From: Nephromyces sp. MM_2019
Taxonomy: Eukaryota; Apicomplexa; Aconoidasida; Nephromycida
Length of the DNA: 64,000 nucleotides
Reading direction: 5' to 3'
Assembly (NCBI GenBank): GCA_015657535.1
Contig: JADHZB010000694.1
Location: 1 to 64,000, forward strand
In this document: positions 1 through 12,510 of the stretch, piece after piece
Layout of the letters: each line of letters begins with the position of its first letter
Position numbering within the stretch: position 1 is the first letter of the stretch
Position numbers and translations under genes: made by a program
The notes under the pieces: model-generated
Database searches by the model: none
Told to the model about the DNA's origin: nothing
The model's input: the letters and a program-made list of their open reading frames with translations, nothing else

Positions 1-3000
1 CCCCCTCAAAACCCCCTACCAGTTGGGAATAGTCGCTGATATGCCCACCAATCGCTTTGCTTCTTGAGAATCTTCAATATGACGAAGATAACGAGCAATC
101 AAAACCTCCAAAACTGATCCTCTACTTTCATTAAGAAGATGAAGCTCATCAATAACTAAGCATTTAACGTGGCTAAGCAAAGCCTGTTGGATGTTTTCAC
201 TAGCTTTAAAGCTATTCCTTGTTAAAGCATCAAACTTCTCCGGAACTGTGATGATTACGTGAACTTTATCTCTCTCGGCGCGAGTGAGCTGAACATCTCC
301 AGTTAGCTCGTTAACTACTACTCCTGAAGAGGAGAGAGAGAGAGAGAAGGAGCGCACACACACACACACACAGGAATGTGGGGGGGTAGATACATGGAAG
401 AAAGATGATGGGAAGACAGGGAAAGATAAGAAATTAAAAGAAAAAAACACACACAGGCAGGCAGGCAGGCAAAAGAGTACAACGCATAGATACGCAAAGG
501 GAGAGACATGAAAATATACACACCTAAAAGAGAGAGACGCACTTACACCTAAAGACACACACACACACACATACACACACACACACACATACACATTCGC
601 TCAAAAGATACACACACATACACACACACACACATTCAACAGAAACACACAAATGCACCCAAAGACACACATACACCCAAAAGACATACATATTATACAT
701 ACGCTCAACAGAAACACACACATACACCCAAAATACACACACACGCCAGAATAAACACAATCAGTGAATGATTTATACTAAAACAGCTCACCCAGCTTCT
801 TCAAGGCTTGAGAGAACTTCCCTACTACTTCAGACACCAAAGCCTTCATTGGAGCGAGATAAAAAACCTTGAAATCCTTAGGGGATGGAAGGTTTCCTTC
901 GGCATCCATGTATGCTCCAATAGCTTGAAGTATAGCTAGAAGTGCGATGTTTGTTTTCCCAGCACCTGGACATGAGTGGCACACACACACACACACTGAT
1001 AGGAGTGGCAGTAGACTCATCAGGTGAGTTGATGCGTGCCAAAAAGAACACACCATGGATCATCAAATACATCAAATGGCCTACTACCTTTACACACACG
1101 ATGAGACAGCGGCAGACGCTCACAAGTTGCAATCTCATCTGCTGCCTAGCCAGTCCACCCAGAACACACATCTTGACAGCCTTAAAAGAGCAAAGCAAGC
1201 AAAAAAGCTATACAAAGAGTGCACTTGCTTCACACCGTGTGTGCGTGTATGGATTCCTTCCTACTCTCATCATATAGCTTACCAGTAGGAGCACTAACAA
1301 GAAGATTTTTGGAGTCTAAAAAAGCAGCAGCAAAAATCTTCGACTGAATGAGGTTGAAGGTTTTCACTCCTTCAAAAGCTCCTTGAGCCCATTCAGGCAA
1401 CGCAGTGATTGGCAGCAAATCTTCGCTTTCCGCCTATAAATTGAAGAAAATACTAGAAACTGTGAAGATTTCAATCGTTTAGCAGCAAAATGATGCAATT
1501 CGTAGCAAAACAGCGAAAAAATTCCACACACAGAAGACATTTCATTGTGTGTGTATGTGTGGTTGGAGGTGCGTGGGATTTTGTGTGCGAACTTTGGTGT
1601 ATGCTAGAAAGTGCGTGTGTGCAATTATCCACTGCAAGTAGACTCTGCCCTCCCGTGTATCTGAGATGAATTCAGTTGCTCAGATGTCAACAGCACAGTA
1701 CATCAATCAAGTAGTACTACACAAAAATTCTCATTACAGGAATCTACACACACACGCACGACTGAAACATTCTCGTATCATCACAATAAGTTGCTGCACA
1801 CACACGCATACACACCAACTGAAGGCTCTTAAATACCTTCCTAGTCAACATCACATCAGTTACTTTATTCACAAACACACACAGCAAGCATCACTACCTG
1901 CTTCCTCTCAGGAGGAGGGATGATGACCTCTGTATATCCACGGTGTGTGCGACATGTAGAGCCCATAGGCAACCGTATCTTCTGGCTAGTACCAACGATT
2001 GTGTGCGAAAATTCTGGTATTTCCGCTGGAATAGGAGGCAAATGCTTCCTCTTAAAGCCATCTTCAGCAACTGAGATAACCAGCAACACATCTTCACTAT
2101 GTTATTTAAAGCTAAGCCTATCATTCGTTTGTGTGTGGGTACCTCATCAAAAAGTGACATAGAGCGAAGCATAGAGACAGTAGTAATACAGGGTGCATGA
2201 TACGCCTATTGCTTTGGAGAAACTCACACGCACAATGCAAATGCAAGATTAAACACCAAACAAAGTGCTAGGAGAGATTTGCACACACACATAATACACA
2301 CACCAGCATCTAATACCTGCAAAATGCTCTATAAGAAAAGATTCATAAACACATACTAAGTCCAACTAAATCTCTAGCCAGAAATTCAAACACACATATA
2401 TACCGACTCACACAGACAGATACAGACACAGATAGAAACAAAAAACCACGCACACATTGTGCGTGCTAACACACATAAAAAAAGAAGAGAAACATCATCC
2501 GAAGCTTTACAATCACACCTTTATTATCCAAAGCTGCCAACCCTCTGGGATCTTCACGCACACACCCCGAATTGTCCATCTCTGCCTCACTAGTGAAGCC
2601 TGTAAGCTCTAAAGCCTCCGTCAAAGGAAGTGCTTCCTCATTCCTTCTGCCTAGCCCTCCTGCAGGCTCCTGCCTCTTACCGCGTTGCTTCTTTGAAGAA
2701 AACTTCCTCGTTTTCATCTTTCCCTGAGTAGCAGATTGACAGCATATTACGCTGTGCCTGTGTATGTGTGGGATTGACTGCTTGTTTGTTTGTGTGTGTG
2801 TGTGTGTGTGTATGTGTGTGTGTGTTGGAGTGACTGTCTGTATGTTTTGGAGTGTCTGTGCGTGTGTATTGGATTCACTTACCCCGCAGTGGTGTGGGCA
2901 CTACGAAGAAAGCCTGAGCAGGGAGCAGGATATCAGTAGAAGAGTGATGTGGTGAGAGGTGGTAAGCACAGTAGAGATGGAAAGTGTGGGTGTGTGTGTG

Positions 3001-4577
3001 GAGTAGCTAGTAGAGTTGAGACGATTGAGGTTAGCGTATGAAGTGCTTTGAGGTGGTGGAGTGGAGCTGGAGGGGAGTGCATAATGCCTTACTTCAGGAA
3101 CATAGTGTATGTTACTTTGGGTGCATACTGTGCGTGAGTTAACTACAGTTAACCTAGTGTGTGTGCTCCCCATGGCAAAAATAGTGTGTGGTCCTCAGGA
3201 TGCACATCTTCACCTTCATCCAGTGCATATCTACGCTGATGAAAGGTAAGAAGCCACAACTTTCATGAGACAAGGTAGAAAAACTGGGAAAACATCGCGA
3301 ATAATTGCTATACATACAATAGCTTCAACATACACGCTAACACATACACAAACATACACACCGCCACGCATACACACACAAACACACGCCAATACGCATA
3401 CATACAATAATACACAACACACACACGCATATCTCGCATACCTCATTAGAATAGATAGTATAGACATTGCCTGAAACATCCTTCTTCAGGCTTGCTCTAT
3501 CACCACGTTGAGAGTAATCAGCTGCTGCATCTTTTCGCTGCAGATTCCTACTGTTGGTTGTGAGAATCACAGCATCATGTATCAAGTTTTCTCTATACCT
3601 AAGAAGAAGATTTCGCTCATCAGCAGTGAATAGCTCTAAAGCAGCGAGACTTGCCTCAGTTACATCGTCATCTTCATTGAAATCAGCAGAATCTGTTAGT
3701 ATGTCTAAAACCGAAGCCAGAGCATCTGGAAGACACGAAGCAAGCGATAAAAAACATATTTTCTGGGTGTATGCGGGAACTAGAGGGGGTGTATATACAT
3801 CAAAGACACACAGAGAGAGAGAAATTGCGAGAGATTTAGAGAGTGAGGGGCTGAGAGAGTGAGGAAGAGAGACAAAGAAAGAAAGCGAGAAAGAGCTTTC
3901 TTATTTAGAATCTGTGTGTATATCTTCTATGGATGTATACACACATGCGAAATTCACGTTATGGGGAGAAATAAGAAAGAAGAAAATCAGTTTAAATGCA
4001 CTAACGCATACATATGGTAGTGAAAAGAGGAGTATGCATCCGTTTATAGTGACACACACGTAACCATAGCAAAAAAGAAGAATTTTACGTATCATTTCAC
4101 ATGCACACACACACCACCGCAATAAAGACGATTAAGCATCACCCTACATACACACACATACCTACATACCACCGCGGAAAAAAAACATCAAAGAATCCCT
4201 CTACACATACACATACATTACAGCAACAAAGCTATGCTGTAAGTACACACCTGTTACACCTAATCGCCTCGAAGATGCAGCCACATCTGGCCTAGAAGCC
4301 TGGAACTTTTGCAGGACATTCTTGCAGATGAAGTGTAACCATGAGAGGGTCCCCACAGGAGGAGAAGCAGAAACTTCTGAATGCCTAGGGCTTTCATTCA
4401 AGAGCATAGCTGCTTTCTTCTGTTTAGCTAATCGCAGCTCTGAAGATAAAGCAAACAAAGCTCAAAGACTGAATACTTGATAAGTAAGCCTAGTTTAAAA
4501 AAATGGAAATTTGTAGGTGTACGTACACCCTGGGGTTCGTGGAGGGGGGATGTGGGTATGAGGTGGTGTGCTGTCAT
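1..4577 (-). CDS. Ski2-like DExH RNA helicase (ASCC3/Slh1 or Brr2 type), N-terminal part, truncated at left edge
   Basis: ATP-dependent RNA helicase of the tandem-cassette Ski2-like group: Brr2 unwinds U4/U6 in the spliceosome, ASCC3/Slh1 splits stalled ribosomes. Phase-consistent exons are 2096-1898, 1433-1283, 965-792 and 323-20. Joined, they give the conserved lead-in LPMGSTCRTHRGYTEV, a Q-like motif (FNLIQSK), Walker A SAPTGAGKTN (the glycine codon is split by the intron 966-1282), LAPMKALV (Ia), NELTGDVQL, VPEKFD (Ib), VIDELHLL (motif II) and GISATIPN (motif III). Likely 5' exons are 4577-4529 (candidate ATG), 4439-4260 and 3725-3442, also phase-consistent. Their helical, acidic content resembles the N-terminus of ASCC3/Slh1, so I lean that way. 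Exons between 3440 and 2100 (candidates 3235-3154 and about 2720-2517, lysine-rich) do not join cleanly and are unresolved. The rest of the first cassette and the second cassette lie beyond position 1. Confidence 0.85.
331..372. repeat. (GA)n/(CA)n compound microsatellite in helicase intron
   Basis: A GA run followed by a CA run, directly next to the acceptor of the helicase exon 323-20. On the coding strand it supplies the pyrimidine-rich tract before the AG at 325-324. Confidence 0.85.
553..745. repeat. CA-rich microsatellite cluster in helicase intron
   Basis: Several interrupted (CA)n runs, longest about 555-596, inside the helicase intron 324-791. Interruptions such as CATA and AAGACA recur between runs. 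The intron is otherwise without features. Confidence 0.9.
980..996. repeat. Short (CA)n run next to a 3' splice site
   Basis: CA dinucleotides lie a few bases upstream (coding sense TG) of the acceptor at 967-966 of the Walker A exon of the helicase. Confidence 0.8.
2790..2824. repeat. (TG)n microsatellite in helicase 5' region
   Basis: Nearly perfect TG run on the plus strand, opposite in polarity to the CA runs at 553-745 and 980-996. It lies in the 2720-3150 stretch of the helicase locus where exon structure is unresolved. Confidence 0.9.
3328..3432. repeat. CA-rich imperfect microsatellite in helicase intron
   Basis: Interrupted ACACA/ATACA units on the plus strand in the intron between helicase exons 3725-3442 and 3235-3154. 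The tract starts right at the GTATGC donor at 3441. Confidence 0.8.
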
Positions 4578-5144
4578 TAATCACAGTGTGCCAAGCAAAA
4601 ATAACTACACTAGACAGCTGGGAAGAACTAGTACTGAAATAGAGATAGATGGGATAGTAGGAGGAGGTTATCAGCCGGTATTAGTTGGAATTCACCTGTA
4701 TGTGTAAGGGCATGTGTATGCGTGTATGTACCTCTGTTTGTGTATCCATGTGCACTTTTGCGCATCTACCCGCATCTTTGTGTGTATCTGCATGTACATT
4801 CGCGTGTGCATCCTGTATATTTAAATGCGTGTGTGTACCTATGTATCTCCGCAGGCATCTGTGAGTGCATCACTCTTCATCTGTATCTGCATCTGCGCAT
4901 CCACCCCCGTGTGTCCGCGTGTTGCATCACCAGTGCTACCCCTCTACCCTCCCCCCATACGTGCGTGTGTGTATGTCTGCAAGTCCAACCCCCTCAATCA
5001 CACTCTAAACTCAATATTACCAAATCTCTCCACCATTGCATGCTCTCTCATCATCTTCACAAGCAAGAAGAATCCTCTTCAACACCCTTCTCACACCAAC
5101 AATCTACAAGCCACACACACCTAAATACCATCTACCCCAAGCAA

Positions 5145-8100
5145 TCAAAACATCATTCCAAGTGCAAATACAATACCTTTGACAGCTCTGAAGCTTCCAA
5201 GACAGCGTTTAACTTTGCTATTCATTGCATCACTCATTCTACCAGCAGAAACTGATGGGTTTATCTGCTCTTCCCACACACCAAGCAGCTTCTTGTGAGT
5301 TGCCAGTCTGCCAACAGCTTCATCGTTGGACAAAGGCATCCCACCTCCTACAGAGCTTCTCGGATAATCTTCTCCCTTCCTCTCAAAGCCATCAGAAGCA
5401 AAGACACTCGCATATTCAAGGTTTTCACTTGAAATCTTCAAGCCATTTGCTCGACTTCTCAAGCTTTGTTCACCAACAGGTTTAATAGACATGCTATCAC
5501 CTCTCGAGGAAGAGGAGAAGGATTTATCATTCAAAGGCAGCTTAACAGAGTATCCTTTCACATGATTCTCTCCATCATTATGGTGAGGTTCTGGGGAATT
5601 TTCTGGGGGAAAAACAGAGCTGGTTTGTTTCCTTTTAGGAGTGATTGCCACTCTGAAGGAGCTCTCATCTTCATCTTCAAGGGGTATTGATAAAACGTCG
5701 GAATTTTCTGCTAAGGAATCCTTCGCATCCTCCCAGTAAGCCAACTGTAAAGCATGGCCTTTCTGAATAATCAAGCCCTTATCCCTCCACTGTTTTAGAG
5801 CTAGAAAAACGTCATAACGCCTCAAGAGCTTTCCCACACTAAAAAGCTCCTCAGAAAAACTAGTAGAACAAGGGAATTTTATCTCTTCCTTTGCTTGCTC
5901 TTCTTTGGAAAGCTTTGATGAGGGTTTTCTGCCAGTCTTTGACGAACTCTCACAGAAACTCCCACCTGAAAAGGATGATGAGTAGGCTTCTCTATTGCCC
6001 ATGAAGACGCCATTCGTTGAAGAATTCTCCTCTTTGAAAACGGTGGGGTTAAAGCCATTTTTCTCCTTTGTTGCTAGATTTGTTCCTTGTGGTTGTGTCT
6101 GCGTGCAGCCATTAGCCGTTATTCCTCGAGTTGGAAAAAACCGGGCTTTATTTCCAACACACAAACCGTTTTCGCTGATATTCGCATTATCTTCAACTGA
6201 GTTTACAGCATTAATCTTCTCGTAGATACTCAAGATAGTCTCTGGAGAGATTCTGCATGCAGTGCTATCACTAGAGCGTCTTCCGCCTCGATATTTCGAG
6301 CTTTTGACCGCAAAGCTAGACTTATAACCAACAGAAGATCCACTGGATGATGCCAAACACACGTCATCTTCAAGAAAATTTGAGGCCCTTTCAATGAAGC
6401 TCAAAAAGACTTTGCTTGATGGTATGATAGGTCTTTTTCCAGTGAGCAACTCGTAGATACGATCGTCAAAACGAGGAAGCAAAAACGCTTTATAAAAGAA
6501 TATTTTTGATAAAACTTGGTGGGAGCTTGTATACTCTATGAAAAGCAGGAAACTCTCTTCCTCCTCAAGATTTGTTTCAGACTGTCTCTTCTCTGGTGGG
6601 GGGCGAAAAATACTGGATGGAGAGTTTTTTGACGTTTTTTCGTCCTTCGAAGAAGAGGGAGAAGAGGAGGGAGGAGGGGCAGAGGAGGAAGGGGAGGAGG
6701 TAAAAGGGGAGGAAGAAGAGGAGGAAGAAGAGGAGGAAGAAGAGGAGGAAGAAGAGGAGGAAGAGCAAGAACGGGAAGAAAACACACTCTTTGCATCCCC
6801 TCTGAACTGTGTGCTTCTCGGCTGAGAAGTGCACCCATTTCTCCGAGAAGACGAACTTTTAGCCATAGTAGTGTTAGACATGCTCTCAGCTGAAGCCTTG
6901 CAGGCAGCAAGTTTTGCAGCATTCAAAGATGAGTCTTGAAGATTAGAACTCAGGAAATCCCCTTCCAAAACCACAGCATCTTCAACTTTATCACCCCTCG
7001 GGTTCACAAAGAAATCCCCTGCTTTTGAGCTCTTCGAAGAGCCCACAGAATCCTTGAAAACCTCAAATAATGCTGGGTTTTTAAAAGTAGTGAAGACGCT
7101 AGAACTGTCATTGCTTAGTCTACCTTCATTTCTAACACACATACCCTCCAAATCTCCCAGCTTTGCCTTTCTTGAGGGGGATAGTTGGTTGGAAAGGCTT
7201 TGCTCAGGGCTCTCACTATCGTATGGCAGGGATGTGACTGAATTTTTATCACATTTGACAGCTTTTGAAGCTGCGCTTAAAGCCAGTGGTGCGTGCGCCA
7301 AAATCTTTTTTGGATCACCTTTTCCCTCCAGAGGGGAAGAGGAGCAGGGGGGGCTTCTTCCTTCTTCTCTAAGCATATCAAAATTCACACCTTTTCTATC
7401 TGAAGAAGAGGATCCTCTTCCTCCTCTCAGCCCATCAACACACGCAGACCTGTCGCGATCAACTACATCATTCAAAGCAACTTCTACTGGAGACTCACCC
7501 TCTTTATACAAATTAGAGGCCTTTGGAGAAGGCTGGGAGCCACAAACACCTAAGGAGACACTTTTTTGAACGCTCTTCAAGCAGTCCACATCAGCCTGTT
7601 GAAAGTGCCATTGCCCCCCAGTCTTTGTTGCTGTTACCACCTCCTGAATTGGCAGAAAACCTTCTTTTTCAGGTGAGCTGCGAGGGCTAAAGAACACACT
7701 CTCGTCTAATTCCTCCAACGAAGAATCGCTTGCATCTTCTGGTTTCTCGATCGATACAGCATGAGGAAAGCTAGAATCATTTCTAGCCTTCAGTGAGGCA
7801 GCAGAAGAGGATAAAATGCGAGAAGCCTCTGGAAAATCGTCACTAATTCCAAGTTTACTCGCTTCATCATCATCATCCATTTCAGCCTCAAATTGCTGCA
7901 GGAGTGTGGGTGCGTGTGAAGAATCAGTGGGATTCACAGGGGAGCAATCGCTTGCCACCATACCAAGACTTTTTTGAGTCAAAAAAACGCCATTTTCATT
8001 GCTTGAGGAAGCTTTTGAAGAGGAGTGTTCTACTTGGCTGTACGGCGAAGAAGAAGTTGGGCTCTTCTCCTTCATATGCCAATCACTCAAGCCATTCAGG

Positions 8101-11028
8101 GTGGATGAAAAAGAATTCTTCTCTAGCAACAGACAGTTGAGAACCTCCTGCAGCAAAAATCGCGTCAACAACTCAAAATTTGCCTCATTTAACAGTATGT
8201 CTAGACAACGTATACGCTCTGCCGCCTGAAGCTTGAGCTCATCAAACAGGCAGCGTAAAGAAGGCCTATAAGCTTCTGGGGGATGGTATTGAGACTTAAA
8301 CATAGGGTCATGCTCCTCGAGCTTAGCCTTCAAAATCGAGTCAAAAACCTCACCAAAACCGTGAAGCTTCCTGTGTGCGGAAATCTTATCTTTAGCAGCT
8401 GGAATTTCCAGTCTACCACACCTGAGGGAACCATTGGTAGTGAAGCTACCTCCTAGAATCTTGCTCAAAAGCATAGACACCAACAGTCTAGGCTGCAACG
8501 TTCTTTTGCGGAGAGAGATATAAGCTTCTACAATATCGATCTGACTCCAAATCTCAGCTTCTAAGCTGGCAAAATCGTTGATTATAGGCTCAGTGAGGCA
8601 AGTCTTTTGAAAATCTCCATTACCACACTCGCTAGCTTCCTTGCTTGAATCGACGAGACAGACATCACGTAAAAACGCTGCAGCGGAAGTTAGCTGTCCT
8701 GTGTGCATGCTTTCCGTTGAATCTGAGCTTTCTCCCATGAAAGAAGAAGCGACTCCTGATGAAAAGAGGCTCTCTTTTGTCTGAGTTGCCAACTCCAAGC
8801 GATGTGTGCTGTCGTTTTTGTGATGGCTTGACATTATTCCGTCGTTGTTCAGGGCATCATACACGGGTAACACTAGCTTGGAAGTGTGTTGTGAAGATTC
8901 CTGTGGAAGTGGCGGTTTAATGTGTTTTTCCGCCTCAAATGAGCGAGCACCAAGCAGTAAGGGCGATGTGCTACGACCCAATCCCAGGCCAGGCGGCACT
9001 TGATGAACACTTTCCAATAAATTTTCCGTTTTTGCGAGTTTTTCACGCAAATTTTGGGACGAAGAAGTGATTTCATCCAAACGAGAAATGTCTGAAATGC
9101 TTGAGCCACTGAAGCGACCATCACACACACTTGAAGAGCTTGGAAAAGCAAGGGAAATTGGGAAAACAGAGGAAAATTTGTTTGAATCCAGGGGCTCTAG
9201 ATCCTTAGAATAGGCTACCGGGTCTCCTCTTAAGTTCATCAAGTTTAGTAGTGCACCACCAAACGAAGGGGTGGGTTCCGTTGCTTTCGTTTCACAATCC
9301 AATGTCATTCTCCCTGAAGAGCCAAGTCCTAGAGCTTTAAACCCTCTTGCTCTGTCTGAAACACCGTCATAAGCTTTGATTAGGCTTATATCATCTTCAA
9401 CAGCGCTGTTTTTGGGGAAAGGCTTACTGTTATCCACCCAAAGATCATGCTTCTTCCAGAGTGCGGCATTGTTGCCATAAGCACTCGCTATCCCGACGTG
9501 TGATGACGGTACTTCCTCAGCAACTGGAAAGCCACCTAAAGGATAAAAAGATGCTGTTGTGAAATTTTCCTCTAAGAATGTTAGGTCCACAGGAATGCAA
9601 TCCTCGATATCCGAAGGTTTGAAGGACTCATGCTCATCCTTCAGTATCAGATTAGATAAAACCGGGTGCTCGCGCCTATTTTTCAACAACAGACCAGATA
9701 ACACCGCATTTTGCTTATCGCTTTGAAATCTACTGAACGACTTAAAAGAACCTGCATCACTCTCGTCACATGAATGCTTACAAGCTTCATCAGAAAATTC
9801 AATTCCTCCACGTTCCCCCGCTTTCTCGTAAGCGCCATACTCCTCTTCTTCTGCTGACTGGTTACCAGCAGAGAGGCCTTCATCATCTAGACCGCAGAAA
9901 TGTTCTTCCTCCTTGTCGAATTCAAAGCGTTTCAGTTCCGGTAGTGAGTCTGCCACTTTCATATTAGCGTCATTTAGTGCGTTGGAAATATTGGTAGAAG
10001 AGTATCTTGGGATGATCGCATGAGTAATAATCCCAGGTGGCGATATAGTAGGTGAACTACAGTGAGTCGTAACCCTTTCATGAAGTGCACTTGAAACATC
10101 TAAATTACACTGCTGTAGCTTATCGTACAGTGGCGAATTGTCTACAGCCGCGGGATCTTTTTTTTGTATTCCTAAAGCTGAGGTGTGAAATGGCGCAGGC
10201 AACCCATGGGGGTTACGCGTGAAACTCGCTACTCCACTGTTTAGCTTTTGGCGAAACTTGTAGACTCCACTCATAGACCCACGATCCTGCAACCGAAGTA
10301 ATAAGTCTTGCGGCTCTTCAGTATCTCCCTCACCAAATCTGCCGGGGGTTTCAAAACGAGATGATTCTCTCTCTCCACTCGCACTATGTCCCTTTGCTGG
10401 TGCTAAATATTGAGTGTACTGCTTGCTAACATCGGATGTCGCGCTTCGCCTGTCATCTTCAAGTAAAACCAAGGTATCTACGCAGCGACTACAAGCAGTC
10501 GCTTCATCAAGAAAAGAAGATAGTAGAGCTTCTTCGCTACTATAGAAAAACGGCTTGCTCGGCTCGTTGACTGTTGGGTTCTCATCAAATCTCGTTGATG
10601 GAGTACTTGGAGTAGTCTCTGGGGTTGAAACTTCTGGAGGCTGCAGACTGTGCGGAAAATCTCGCGATTTCACGAGACCAACGGGGTACCCAGCAGTGGA
10701 AATTTCTTTTCCTAGACGAGAATATGCTGTGATGTACCTATATTGCGAGGAATCGTGGGTTTTATCATCAGCAGAAATTTTTCGTGGGGTGCTAGAGGTC
10801 TCGATACAATGGCTACCCCGTGCACTTTCAAGTAATTTGCCTCTTATATTTAGAGGCTTTTCACAACAGAGGCATGCATTGAAGCGCAGAGCCAGGAAAG
10901 TTTTCTAAAAAAAAGGAGCAAATTTTCCTTCTATGTCAGATTTAGTTAAAGAATTTGCCGTTGAAATGGCAAATAGCAGTATAAACAAATCGAGGACTCA
11001 CGAACTTTGAAGCCACGCGCATGCACAT
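5145..11028 (-). CDS. Large serine-rich protein of unknown function (about 1,930 residues)
   Basis: I do not recognise this protein. A 27-nt first exon (11028-11002, nine codons from ATG) is followed by a GTGAGT donor, a 97-nt intron and a CTTTTTTTTAG acceptor. One huge exon then runs from 10904. The 77 codons before the first GTG contain no ATG, which supports the extra first exon. Total is about 1,928 residues if the stop at 5147-5145 is used; an AAAG/GTATTG donor near 5174 could instead lead to further exons. Most of the protein is Ser/acidic low complexity, with a serine homopolymer around residues 1,387-1,410. Three stretches look folded: about 785-935 (helical, after FASLEAEIWSQID), about 1,453-1,527 (FLLFIEYTSSHQVL) and about 1,700-1,735 (DVFLALKQWRDKGL). 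No signal peptide or membrane segment is evident. It is upstream of and co-oriented with the helicase. The long open frame makes it clearly a gene; its function is open. Confidence 0.82.
6643..6775. repeat. Purine trinucleotide tract encoding poly-serine
   Basis: The plus strand is a run of GAG/GAA/GGA triplets; the minus strand reads it as TCT/TCC serine codons inside the large serine-rich gene. Codons are mixed rather than one pure triplet, so the tract is not a freshly expanded single-codon repeat. Antisense frames give false Glu-rich or Leu-rich products. Confidence 0.9.
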
Positions 11029-11516
11029 ATGACTTCTAAACGTACTTGATGGAAATGAGTTGCTTCTATGCAGCTTACCGATTTCCTTTAATTTTCTCAG
11101 TTTTACAATGTTACTGGATCTGGTAAATAAACGTTTTTATATGCTATTATATGCCACTTTCGACAGCCTCCCGATAGGCTGCCGGGATGTATGGGTTTTT
11201 TTCCGGCATTAAAGCCTATACGGCGGATACTAGAGCCTTTATTTCCTCATTAAGTAACGAAGCAAAATTTCGCGTTTATATGTGGAAAGAGTCGGTGTAA
11301 TAATGGTAATCACATGAAAAAAATCCCAGCACCATCATCGCCCACTTTGTGGATGAGCTTCTGCAACAAGTCCGGCTACCACACTTAATAGCAATGTGGT
11401 ACTACCCGGAGGTTCATTTTGCTGCTGCCAAGCCCCGAGCGATCTTGCGTGCCGCAACCCCCGAGAAAAATCATTCCGAAAGTGCCTTGAAACCTTGTGC
11501 AAAATTAGTGGAATGT

Positions 11517-11606
11517 GAGAAAACTTAAGCTAAAGAGGTAGAGTAAGAGAGAACTTAACCAAAACAGGTAGAGCCTGAGAAAACCCAAGCTAAGCTGGAA
11601 CGAACT
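11517..11606. repeat. Three 30-bp degenerate tandem repeats
   Basis: Units start at 11517, 11547 and 11577, each opening with GAGA(A/G)AAC. The first two share the GGTAGAG tail and the third diverges in its last third. Non-coding. Confidence 0.75.
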
Positions 11607-12405
11607 AAATATTAAACTTGCCACGACTCAATCTTGCACACAGACCTCCAATGCAGTTCCTTCATGGGTAAAGTGCTATCACGTTAAAACAAGCAAAGTT
11701 CCACAACGAATAATGCCGGGTTACCATCGTGCGACTGAGCATTGCGATACTCTTGAATTCAATGATTGTCACGCTGAAATCATCGTTTAGTTTCAGTACA
11801 CCTTTTCCATCTTTCGTAAGGCTGTTCTTATTATGATACATTTATAGTTCGAACTGCTGCTAGTTATATCACTTGCAGCTGATTCAAAAAGTACCGCAGT
11901 TTCCGGCATGTTTTCTGCACTCTGTGATGTGCGTAAATTCTGCGTTCCGCAGGCTTTATAGTTCTTCCTTTATAACAAAAGCCATCAGTACCATACTTTT
12001 TTTCTTCGTAGCCCTTCTAGTGAGTAATTGAAAAAAGTGGTGTACTCGTAAGTTGTGCGAGCTGCAACCATAGAAGAAAGATGTAGTCATCAGCAAAGAA
12101 TTTCTAATCTTTTCACCCGAGCTGTCCCATTCAAAATGCAGCCCTGATTCGGTATTGCTTTTTTTGACATGCGTCTTGAACAGTTTTATTATGTAATGAA
12201 GTGGTAAAAGATGAAAAAGAAAAGTATGGCATGTGTGAGAACTGAATCTTTTTCATGAATAAAGTGGTGCCAAGCGGCAAATCCTCGCCGGACTGGTACC
12301 CGCCCGTCCACAAAAAAATTTTTGGAAGAAATTTGTGTGGATTCTCCATTTACAAGGCCCAGTTATTTTACCAGAACTTAATATTATTTTTCGATGGTAT
12401 CCCGT

Positions 12406-12510
12406 GATTTTTCCATATTAGCATATTACATTTCAATAGTACTATATGATTTTTCCATAGTACCATATTAGCTTTCCATAGTACTATATTATTTTTCCAT
12501 AGTAAATCTA
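12406..12510. repeat. Degenerate TTTCCATAGTAC-type repeat array
   Basis: About five loosely spaced copies of a 20-23 bp unit built on TTTCCATAGTACTATATTA, AT-rich, with substitutions and length changes. Non-coding, origin unknown. Confidence 0.7.

Noticed and set aside
4722..5255. 177-codon plus-strand frame rich in Val/Cys/Tyr/His
   Set aside because: Produced by TG/CA-rich low-complexity DNA (codons GTG, TGT, CAT); no protein-like pattern and no splice context.
6536..6922. Leu/Pro-rich and Glu-rich frames around the purine tract
   Set aside because: Other-frame readings of the triplet repeat that encodes poly-serine.
7054..7569. 171-codon plus-strand frame
   Set aside because: Antisense shadow of the Ser-rich exon on the minus strand; biased codons there suppress stops on the other strand.
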